DNA from: a bacterium
GTDB taxonomy: Bacteria; Patescibacteriota; Minisyncoccia; Phycocordibacterales; UBA9973
DNA length: 48,986 nucleotides
Assembly: GCA_021824345.1 (NCBI GenBank)
Contig: JAKAKW010000010.1
Coordinates: forward strand, 1-48,986
Reading direction: 5' to 3'
Below, in pieces: positions 17,585-24,884 of the stretch; within the stretch, counting starts at the first letter, position 1; every line of letters begins with the position of its first letter. The notes under the pieces were generated by a model. That model was not told the DNA's origin. It made no database searches and saw nothing but the letters and a program-made list of their open reading frames with translations. Both the position numbers and the translations under genes were made by a program.

Positions 17585-17598
17585 GTTTCACGTGATAG
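17585..17598. promoter_or_regulatory. parS-like half-degenerate site 2 (GTTTCACGTGATAG)
   Basis: Matches canonical parS GTTTCACGTGA, with the right end degenerate. Confidence 0.45.
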
Positions 17599-17611
17599 AA
17601 TTTTAATAATT

Positions 17612-17625
17612 GTTTCGTATGAAAC
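17612..17625. promoter_or_regulatory. parS-like site 3 (GTTTCGTATGAAAC)
   Basis: GTTTC-4-GAAAC, preceded by T as in consensus. Confidence 0.5.
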
Positions 17626-17653
17626 TTTCATTAATTTACAAAATTTATAAAAT

Positions 17654-18067
17654 ATGCCAAAGGTTTTTACATCTAAAAAACAAAAAATCGGAGAGGTGGG
17701 AGAGAATATTGCTACACGGTTTCTTATGAAACATGGGTTTAAAATTATAGAAAGAAACTACACAAAACCATGTGGGGAAATAGATATTGTCGCTATAAAG
17801 TCAGGTAAGCTGTTCTTTGTCGAGGTAAAATCAATTTCTACTTTTGTATTTGGTCGCAACGAGAAACATGGTGCATGCGACAGTTATCGGCCAGAGGAGA
17901 ATATACACCCGCTCAAAATGCGTCGCATGGCCCGCACTGTCCAAACATATCTTTTACAAAGGCACGTTTCATGCGAAACTGAATGGCAAGTGGATTTAAT
18001 TGTAATATTTATGAATTTCAAGGACAGGATAGCAAGAATAAAAGTGGTAAAGGACATAATCTTATGA
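17654..18067 (+). CDS. yraN: YraN/UPF0102 family endonuclease-like protein
   Basis: KIGEVGENIATRFLMKHGFKIIERNYTKPCGEIDIVAIKSGKLFFVEVKS. Confidence 0.92.
   Translation: MPKVFTSKKQKIGEVGENIATRFLMKHGFKIIERNYTKPCGEIDIVAIKSGKLFFVEVKSISTFVFGRNEKHGACDSYRPEENIHPLKMRRMARTVQTYLLQRHVSCETEWQVDLIVIFMNFKDRIARIKVVKDIIL
17719..17732. promoter_or_regulatory. parS-like site 4 (GTTTCTTATGAAAC)
   Basis: GTTTC-4-GAAAC inside yraN. Confidence 0.5.
17966..17979. promoter_or_regulatory. parS-like site 5 (GTTTCATGCGAAAC)
   Basis: Identical 14-mer to site 1, inside yraN. Confidence 0.5.
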
Positions 18068-18098
18068 TAGAATCAGAAAGCTTTTCGGGGGATTGGAC

Positions 18099-18169
18099 CG
18101 GGGTATAGTGTAATGGTAGCACGAGTCCTTTGGGAGGATTTAGTCTCGGTTCAAATCCGAGTACCCCGA
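18099..18169 (+). tRNA. tRNA-Pro (TGG)
   Basis: Acceptor CGGGGTA/TACCCCG; anticodon loop TTTGGGA. Confidence 0.9.
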
Positions 18170-18173
18170 CATT

Positions 18174-18244
18174 GCGGGATTAGTTTATCGGTAAAATGAC
18201 AGTTTTCCAAACTGTAGTGACCGGTCCGACTCCGGTATCCCGCA
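18174..18244 (+). tRNA. tRNA-Gly (TCC)
   Basis: Acceptor GCGGGAT/ATCCCGC; anticodon stem-loop ACAGT-TTTCCAA-ACTGT. Confidence 0.93.
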
Positions 18245-18311
18245 CAAAACTTTCTGATAGCAAACAAGTATTGCGACTCTCAACGCTTGACAGGAGTAGT
18301 AAAATAAAAAT

Positions 18312-19058
18312 ATGCCCATAATAATCCTGATAAGCATCGCCACTTTCGCCTCCACCTTGCTTGGAGGGCTTTTTGCACTGAAATTTAAAGACAAGCTTCA
18401 TCTGATCCTTGGTTTTTCAGCAGGCGCAATTATTGGAGTGGCTTTTTTTGATCTTCTGCCTGAATCAATCAGCCTGGGAAGCGGAAGATATGACGTGGCG
18501 GCAATTACTTCCATCACCGCTTTGGGCTTTGTTGCTTACACCATTTTAGACAGATTCGTTTTTTTTCATTCCCACAGCAATGATGAGCACGATCATGGAG
18601 AGGAAATAAAAAATCACGTCACAAGAAGAGGAATACTCGGAGCTGGCAGCTTGTCCACACACAGTTTTCTTGATGGCGCCGCAATCGGTTTGGCTTTTCA
18701 AGTATCCGCCATGGTTGGAGCAATAGTGGCGGTGGCCGTATTGGTGCATGATTTTTCCGACGGAATAAATACGGTTAATTTGGTACTGAAAAATTACGGA
18801 ACAAAAAACCAGGCATTCAGATGGCTTTTAGCGGACGCGATAGCGCCTGTTTTAGGAGTAATTTCGACTTTGTTCTTCACGGTACCTGAATCTGTTTTAG
18901 GCATTATTTTAGCGGTATTTGCGGGATTCTTCCTATATATTGGCGCTTCGGATTTGTTGCCGGAAAGCCATCATAGTCATCCGACTGCATGGACTACCTT
19001 TGCAACTGTCATTGGAGTGACGGTGCTTTATGGCGCGATAAGACTGGCAGGGGTGTAA
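18312..19058 (+). CDS. ZIP-family metal transporter
   Basis: HSFLDGAAIGLAFQ, VLVHDFSDGINTVNLVL; His-rich loop HSHSNDEHDHGEE. Confidence 0.92.
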   Translation: MPIIILISIATFASTLLGGLFALKFKDKLHLILGFSAGAIIGVAFFDLLPESISLGSGRYDVAAITSITALGFVAYTILDRFVFFHSHSNDEHDHGEEIKNHVTRRGILGAGSLSTHSFLDGAAIGLAFQVSAMVGAIVAVAVLVHDFSDGINTVNLVLKNYGTKNQAFRWLLADAIAPVLGVISTLFFTVPESVLGIILAVFAGFFLYIGASDLLPESHHSHPTAWTTFATVIGVTVLYGAIRLAGV

Positions 19059-19068
19059 TACACAGAAC

Positions 19069-19114
19069 AATAAAAGGGAGCAATTTGCCTGTTGTCAAAT
19101 TGCTCCCTTTTATT
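19069..19114. terminator. Bidirectional terminator between convergent genes
   Basis: AATAAAAGGGAGCAATTTG / CAAATTGCTCCCTTTTATT perfect 19-bp stem. Confidence 0.85.
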
Positions 19115-19135
19115 GTATTTCAAAAACAAAAATAT

Positions 19136-20194
19136 TTATTTCTTCCAGGAAGCGTCAACGCCCGGGTTTCTGGCACCATGCACTTCAAAGTGCAGATGGG
19201 GTCCGGTAGAGTGGCCGGTAGATCCGATATATCCTATGATCTGCCCTTGAGAAACTTCCTCGCCCCAGCGAGCCACTATTCTTGATTGGTGCGCATACAA
19301 AGTTTGGGTGCCGTTTGGATGGTCAATGATTACCAAATTGCCGAACCCTCCGTTCCAACCTGTCCTGGAGAACGAAACCCGGCCGGCGGCTGCAGCATAG
19401 ATCGGAGTGCCCGTGGGCGCCGCAAGATCCACTCCATTGTTGGCGTGCAATCCTTGAGTCAGCACATATCCCGGAACCGGATTCACATAATATCCTGAAA
19501 GATTGGGCAGGGAAGAGTGCGATTGATAGTATTTAATATCTTGGGCAAGACTTTGGTTTAGATTTTTTGCAGGAGTACCGCCACCTTCATCCATCATTTG
19601 TCCATTCGGAATTATCAATTGATTGCCTACGGAAAGCTTTGCGCTATCGGCCAGGCTGTTGTATTGCAAGATGTCTTGGACATCCGCTTTATATTTTTTT
19701 GCAATACTCTGAAGAGTATCTCCTTTCTTGACCGTGTATTCAATTCCATTCACCGGTAAAATCAAAAGGACGTCACCGGGTTTAATGGTGGCGCCTTTTT
19801 TCATATCGTTGGCCCAAAGAATAGTGTTTGTGGAAACGTCATACATGTCGGCTATCTGAGACAAAGTGTCTCCATTGCGTACAACATAAACGCTTATTTG
19901 GCCGGGCGAGAAGGTTTGGTCTTGGGTAGCGCTTGTTTGGTCTTGGGGATTATTTGGGACCAGGGCGTTGTTGTCCACTATGTTGTTTGAGGTACTGGAA
20001 GACACCGGATCTGCTGGACTTTTACTTCCATTGGCGTAGGCCAAAATCTGAATAGGAGACAAGCTGTTTTCCAAAATATCCATATTTTGGGAGGTCATAT
20101 CCGTCCCTTGCCCCCCCGTGGTTTCGGCAGATACCTTGGGCCCGAAAATAGTGGAAAAAATACTGGCATTTGTCGTCTCGGGTACCAAAAACAT
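19136..20194 (-). CDS. LysM-repeat M23 peptidase (murein hydrolase); true N-terminus probably further upstream (to about 20251)
   Basis: Two LysM (YVVRNGDTLSQIADMYDVSTNTILWAN; YTVKKGDTLQSIAKKYKADVQDILQYN) and M23 (HANNGVDLAAPTGTPIYAAAAGRV..GPHLHFEVH). Confidence 0.92.
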   Translation of the reverse strand: MFLVPETTNASIFSTIFGPKVSAETTGGQGTDMTSQNMDILENSLSPIQILAYANGSKSPADPVSSSTSNNIVDNNALVPNNPQDQTSATQDQTFSPGQISVYVVRNGDTLSQIADMYDVSTNTILWANDMKKGATIKPGDVLLILPVNGIEYTVKKGDTLQSIAKKYKADVQDILQYNSLADSAKLSVGNQLIIPNGQMMDEGGGTPAKNLNQSLAQDIKYYQSHSSLPNLSGYYVNPVPGYVLTQGLHANNGVDLAAPTGTPIYAAAAGRVSFSRTGWNGGFGNLVIIDHPNGTQTLYAHQSRIVARWGEEVSQGQIIGYIGSTGHSTGPHLHFEVHGARNPGVDASWKK

Positions 20195-20266
20195 CCCTAT
20201 AGATAGGGAAATGGCTAGAAAAAGACTCAGTATTTTAAAATTAGGCTTTATAAATCAAGCGAATAT

Positions 20267-20411
20267 CGCTGAATACCCTTGGCGTGCGACCTGTCCCGGA
20301 TAGGCCGGGAAACTCCCCCTAGGGAGAAAATGTAGCTCTAAATAAGGGTTTTCTAGCGAAATTACTGTCGTTTCAAGCGTTTCAGCCGTATATTCCTGCT
20401 ATCGTTCAGCG
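20267..20411 (-). promoter_or_regulatory. Structured leader RNA upstream of the LysM/M23 gene (riboswitch-like)
   Basis: Closing stem TTCAGCG 20405-20411 / CGCTGAA 20267-20273; second stem AAGGGT 20344-20349 / ACCCTT 20275-20280; hairpins TCCCGG/CCGGGA and CTCCC/GGGAG. Confidence 0.5.
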
Positions 20412-20414
20412 CTA

Positions 20415-20443
20415 TCCATAAGGGTAGCACAAAAGGGGGTCAA
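20415..20443 (-). promoter_or_regulatory. Candidate promoter for the LysM/M23 gene
   Basis: Minus strand TTGACC-17 nt-TATGGA immediately upstream of the structured leader. Confidence 0.5.
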
Positions 20444-20553
20444 GTCAATCATTTGAGGGGAAAACGCACGTGGAAAAAAATTGACAATTTTAAAAAAAAT
20501 TAGCCTTATTTTTAACAAAAAAATGCGAAAAAATGTGTTAGTATATAAATCTG

Positions 20554-22575
20554 ATGGACCATTTATCGGAATTAAACGACAGGCAGAAAGAGGCGGCGCT
20601 TCATACGAAGGGGCCGCTTTTAATCGTGGCTGGAGCGGGAGCGGGCAAGACCAAAACCATCACCCATCGCATAATTAACCTTATAAAACAGGGCATTCCG
20701 CCGGAAAAGATCCTGGCAGTGACTTTTACCAACAAGGCGGCAAGGGAAATGCGGGAAAGGATTTTATCCGAGATAGAAAAAAACGCGAAAGGACAAGACT
20801 CTTTCCCGTTTGTCAGCACCTTCCATGCGCTCGGCGTTTTCATCATAAAGGAAAATGCCCGCCTTCTGGGCCTTACCAGGCATTTCAGCATCCTGGATGA
20901 GGCAGATTCCACCGCTATGATCAAGGAATCTATCAAAGAAATAAATCTTGATCCGAAAGAATACGAACCGCGCCGAATAAAAGGTATCATCAGCCGAGAA
21001 AAAGGAAACTTTACCGACCTGGAAGAATATAAGGAGCGCCAAGACCATATGGCGAAGATCGCCGGCCGAGTATGGGAGCTTTACGAAGAAAAAAAGAAAA
21101 AAGAGAACGCCCTGGATTTTGACGATTTGCTCTTAAAGACGGTCAAACTTCTGAAGGAAAACAAAATTGTAAGAAAAAAATATCAGAACAAATGGGAATA
21201 CTTGCATATAGACGAATACCAGGACACGAACGAAGTGCAATATAGACTCTCGCTCCTCCTTGCGGAAGGACATGGAAACATCTGCGTAGTGGGAGACGCG
21301 GATCAAAATGTGTACAGCTGGCGGGGGGCAAACCTGAAAAATATTTTGCATTTTGAAAAAGATTATCCCGGCACAAAAGTGGTCTTGCTCGAACAAAACT
21401 ATCGTTCCACCCAAAATATCCTTGAAGCGGCCAATGTGGTTATCAAAAAAAACAAATTCCGGCCGGAGAAGAATCTTTTCACCAAAAATGAAGAAGGCGA
21501 TAGGATTTCCCTGTACGAAGCTCTGGATGAAACAGATGAAGCGGATTTTGTGGCAACGAAGATTTTGGAGATTTTAGACGGAGGAGGGATCAGTAAAATT
21601 TTCTCGGGTCCTCGGGTCGGCCGCACCTCGAAAATGCGAATCAGCGGCCTCAACCAGACCGCTCGAAAATTTTCTGATCTCCCCTCCGTCAATCTCTCCG
21701 AGGTTGCCGTCCTGTACCGCACCAATTTCCAGTCGCGCGCGCTGGAAGAAGCGATGCTCCGATACAATATTCAATACCAGGTGCTCGGGATAAAATTCTT
21801 TGAAAGAAGAGAGGTGAAGGATACTCTCGCTTACTTGCGGGCCGCTCTGAATCCGGACAGCCTTTCGGACATAAGGCGGATAATAAATTTTCCGAAAAGG
21901 GGAGTGGGCAAGGTTACTTTGGCCAAGCTTTTCGCGGGGGAAGAAAAATCATTACCGGCCGGCATGAGAGTAAAAATATCCATCTTTTACAAGGTTTTAG
22001 AGGAAATCGCGGAAAAAATCCGCACGGAAAAAGCAAGCGCCGCCATTAAATTTGCGGTAAAAAAATCCGGCATAGAAACAGAGCTATCCAGCGGCACAGA
22101 AGAAGATTCAGAGCGATTGGAAAACATAAAAGAGCTGGCTACGCTCGCTCTAAAATATGATCAAATGCCTCCCGGAGAGGGAATAGAAAAACTGCTGGAA
22201 GACGCTGCTTTAGCCGGCGAACAGGACAGCTTAAGCAATAAAAAAGAGAATGAAAACAAAAATGCCGTGAAGCTCATGACGGTACACGCCGCAAAAGGTT
22301 TGGAGTTTGAATACGTGTTTGTCGTCGGGTTGGAAGAAGGACTCTTCCCAAATGAACGCGAGGGTGAAGTAAAGTCAGCAGAAGACTCGGAAGAGGAGCG
22401 CCGCCTGTTTTATGTGGCGCTTACCCGCGCGAAGAAAAAACTTTTTTTGTCTTATGCCAATTACCGCACTATTTTCGGCTCTCGTTCCATCAACGCTCCG
22501 TCAGAATTCATATACGACATTCCGGGCGATCTTCTGGAACACGAAGGGGAGAAAATCAAAACAATCTATTTATGA
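20554..22575 (+). CDS. UvrD/PcrA-type superfamily 1 DNA helicase with an in-frame palindromic insertion
   Basis: GPLLIVAGAGAGKTKTITHRI, DEYQDTNEVQY, VVGDADQNVYSWRGA, LMTVHAAKGLEFEYVFVVGLEEGLFP, RLFYVALTRAKKKL. Confidence 0.96.
   Translation: MDHLSELNDRQKEAALHTKGPLLIVAGAGAGKTKTITHRIINLIKQGIPPEKILAVTFTNKAAREMRERILSEIEKNAKGQDSFPFVSTFHALGVFIIKENARLLGLTRHFSILDEADSTAMIKESIKEINLDPKEYEPRRIKGIISREKGNFTDLEEYKERQDHMAKIAGRVWELYEEKKKKENALDFDDLLLKTVKLLKENKIVRKKYQNKWEYLHIDEYQDTNEVQYRLSLLLAEGHGNICVVGDADQNVYSWRGANLKNILHFEKDYPGTKVVLLEQNYRSTQNILEAANVVIKKNKFRPEKNLFTKNEEGDRISLYEALDETDEADFVATKILEILDGGGISKIFSGPRVGRTSKMRISGLNQTARKFSDLPSVNLSEVAVLYRTNFQSRALEEAMLRYNIQYQVLGIKFFERREVKDTLAYLRAALNPDSLSDIRRIINFPKRGVGKVTLAKLFAGEEKSLPAGMRVKISIFYKVLEEIAEKIRTEKASAAIKFAVKKSGIETELSSGTEEDSERLENIKELATLALKYDQMPPGEGIEKLLEDAALAGEQDSLSNKKENENKNAVKLMTVHAAKGLEFEYVFVVGLEEGLFPNEREGEVKSAEDSEEERRLFYVALTRAKKKLFLSYANYRTIFGSRSINAPSEFIYDIPGDLLEHEGEKIKTIYL
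21577..21690. repeat. Palindromic element E4, in-frame inside uvrD/pcrA
   Basis: GACGGAGGAGGGATCAGTAAAATTTTC / GAAAATTTTCTGATCTCCCCTCCGTC arms; core CTCGGGTCGGCCGCACCTCGAAAATGCGAA at 21611-21640; 114 nt = 38 codons. Confidence 0.8.
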
Positions 22576-23354
22576 TGCATCGCGCAAAAAAATCACTCGG
22601 GCAGAATTTTTTGAAATCACAATCGGCTTTGGAAAAGATAGCCGAGGCGGGAGAGCTTTCTCCGGCAGATACAGTGCTTGAAATCGGTCCCGGGCTCGGC
22701 GCCCTTACTGAAAGGCTCTTGGAGCGAGCCGGAAAGGTTATTGCGGTGGAAAAAGACCGCGAACTTTTCGCCATGCTAAGCGAAAAGTTCGCGCCGCAAA
22801 TTACTGCAAACAAATTGCTTCTTTTGGAAGGGGACATTCTGGATTTTGATCCGGCAAAGTATCCGGAAACGGCCGAAAAATACAAAATCGTCGCCAATAT
22901 CCCATACAATATCACCGGCGCTATCCTGAAAAAATTTTTAACCGCTGAAAAACAGCCGAACCGCATGGTGCTTCTGGTCCAGAAGGAGGTGGCGGACAGA
23001 ATCATGGCTCGCGATGGGAAGGAAAGCATCTTGTCCATATCGGTAAAGGCGTACGGCGCGCCGAAGATAGAGGGGAAAATACCGGCCGGAAGCTTCTCTC
23101 CGGCTCCAAAAGTGGATTCGGCGATCATAATAATCGGCAATATATCCAGGAAATTCTTCACGGAAAAGAAAATCGGCGAAGAAGCGTTTTGGCGCCTTAT
23201 AAGACTTTCCTTTGCCCATAAAAGGAAAAAACTGGCGGGTAATTTGCGCGGAAAAGACTCCGATTTCCCGCTTATTCCGAAGGAATTTAGAGACAAAAGG
23301 GCGGAGGATTTGTCGCTGTCCGATTGGACTCGGTTTTTTCACCAAAAAAGCTAG
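22572..23354 (+). CDS. rsmA: 16S rRNA (adenine(1518)-N(6)/adenine(1519)-N(6))-dimethyltransferase
   Basis: KSLGQNFLKSQSALEKIAEAG, VLEIGPGLGALTERLLERAGKVIAVEKD, VANIPYNITGAIL; ATGA overlap with the helicase gene. Confidence 0.95.
   Translation: MMHRAKKSLGQNFLKSQSALEKIAEAGELSPADTVLEIGPGLGALTERLLERAGKVIAVEKDRELFAMLSEKFAPQITANKLLLLEGDILDFDPAKYPETAEKYKIVANIPYNITGAILKKFLTAEKQPNRMVLLVQKEVADRIMARDGKESILSISVKAYGAPKIEGKIPAGSFSPAPKVDSAIIIIGNISRKFFTEKKIGEEAFWRLIRLSFAHKRKKLAGNLRGKDSDFPLIPKEFRDKRAEDLSLSDWTRFFHQKS
22758..22793. repeat. Perfect inverted repeat inside rsmA (14-bp arms, 8-nt loop)
   Basis: CGCGAACTTTTCGC-catgctaa-GCGAAAAGTTCGCG. Confidence 0.9.
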
Positions 23355-23386
23355 TAAATAAAACACCCAACTGATATAATATACGC

Positions 23387-23818
23387 ATGAAAAAAGGCAT
23401 TCTTGTCATTCTGCCGATAGTTTTTTGCGTATTCTTCTTTTCCGCACGCATGGCTGATGCTTCATATGGATTCAGCGGATTTTTTGGAGGAAGAATAACC
23501 AGCATCGAAGCAAAATCCGTGAAGGAAAAAGAAAATTCCGGATATCAGTGCATGGTGCCGGGAACTTCCATAACCATTAATCCTATCGGATCTCCGCCGG
23601 GCACTCCCACGGATTATTTAATACCATACTATGCATCCTATAGAACATCTTCGACCCCGGGGGAGGGCAAGCTGATTCTCGGAGCGTACTCCGGGATATC
23701 TCTGATAATCTGTTACATGGTAAATCCTCCGTATACTCCCGATGCGGTAGTGCTTCCAACCATAACAATTTTTGGAACCTCCGGCGGAACTTCCTTGCTC
23801 GGCAATTTACCGTCATAA
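23387..23818 (+). CDS. Small secreted protein, unknown; first gene of the T4SS-like locus
   Basis: Signal peptide MKKGILVILPIVFCVFFFSARMADA. Confidence 0.5.
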   Translation: MKKGILVILPIVFCVFFFSARMADASYGFSGFFGGRITSIEAKSVKEKENSGYQCMVPGTSITINPIGSPPGTPTDYLIPYYASYRTSSTPGEGKLILGAYSGISLIICYMVNPPYTPDAVVLPTITIFGTSGGTSLLGNLPS

Positions 23819-23827
23819 AAATAACTG

Positions 23828-24847
23828 ATGAAAGAAAATTTTTTACATAACAAAACTTCAAGATACTCAAAATATCTGCCCAGCAGGAAATTTTCCATCA
23901 TTATGGGATCGGTCATTGGCGCGGCAATCGTAATATTTATAATATCTTCAATATTTTCCGGAAAAGTGTCTTTTATTTCCGACAAGGCGAAAAACGACAG
24001 CGGCTTATCCGTGCAAAACAAAACCTTGGCTGACTTGATTCAGGCCGATTCGGACGGCGACGGCGTGCCGGATTGGGAAGAAGCGCTGTGGGGAACAGAT
24101 CCTCACAAGAAAGCGACCTTCAACGGCGTACCTGACGCGGAATATATTGCAAACAAAAAGAAAGAATTAAACATTGAGCAGAATAATATGCAAGACGAAC
24201 AGAACATGACCGAAACGCAGAAATTTGCGCAGGAATTTTTCACCAGCTTCGCCGCACTAAAGGCATCGGGGCAGGTGGACGCCAGCACTATCAACAATTT
24301 TTCAAACGCTTTGGGCCAGAAAGTGGTAGACGCCAATTTGCCTGATCAATATGCGGAAAAAGACGCGAAACTTGCCTCTACGGACGATGTTATGACCCAG
24401 GCAAAATATTATTCAACGATCAAATCCTTGTTTGACAAACACAAGCAAGACGGTCTGGGAAACGAGCTTGGTATAGTGAGCGGAGGTCTAGCTGTCTCAG
24501 GTGTGCCCTCCGATATTACATCCAACCAGGGCAAGGACATAACTGCTTCGGAAACAATTTCTAATATCCCTTCTTCAACCCCTGACAGCTATAATGAACT
24601 TTTAGTGATAGGGCAGTCATATCAAGATTTTGCCAAACAAGTTATGGAAACTAACGTACCAAAAGGTCTTCTACCATATCATCTGGCCATAGCAAATAGC
24701 GCTTATAACACCGGGGTAGCCGTAATAGGGATGCAAAAAATGATTGATGATCCGATAGTAGGACTTTCCGGACTTTCTCAATATCAGAAATACAGCGGCC
24801 AATTAATTACCGCAGTAACAAAGTTACAAGAGGCATTAATGAGATAA
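23828..24847 (+). CDS. Membrane-anchored protein with a Ca-binding-like acidic motif
   Basis: TM segment IIMGSVIGAAIVIFIISSIF; QADSDGDGVPDWEEALWGTDP (thrombospondin type 3/dockerin-like). Confidence 0.6.
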   Translation: MKENFLHNKTSRYSKYLPSRKFSIIMGSVIGAAIVIFIISSIFSGKVSFISDKAKNDSGLSVQNKTLADLIQADSDGDGVPDWEEALWGTDPHKKATFNGVPDAEYIANKKKELNIEQNNMQDEQNMTETQKFAQEFFTSFAALKASGQVDASTINNFSNALGQKVVDANLPDQYAEKDAKLASTDDVMTQAKYYSTIKSLFDKHKQDGLGNELGIVSGGLAVSGVPSDITSNQGKDITASETISNIPSSTPDSYNELLVIGQSYQDFAKQVMETNVPKGLLPYHLAIANSAYNTGVAVIGMQKMIDDPIVGLSGLSQYQKYSGQLITAVTKLQEALMR

Positions 24848-24884
24848 CAATGTTAAAATGGGAATAATTGTCACTATTTAGAAA

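Noticed and set aside
20267-20411. Known c-di-GMP or canonical ydaO riboswitch
   Set aside because: Could not identify the conserved signature sequences of either class; kept only as an unclassified structured leader.
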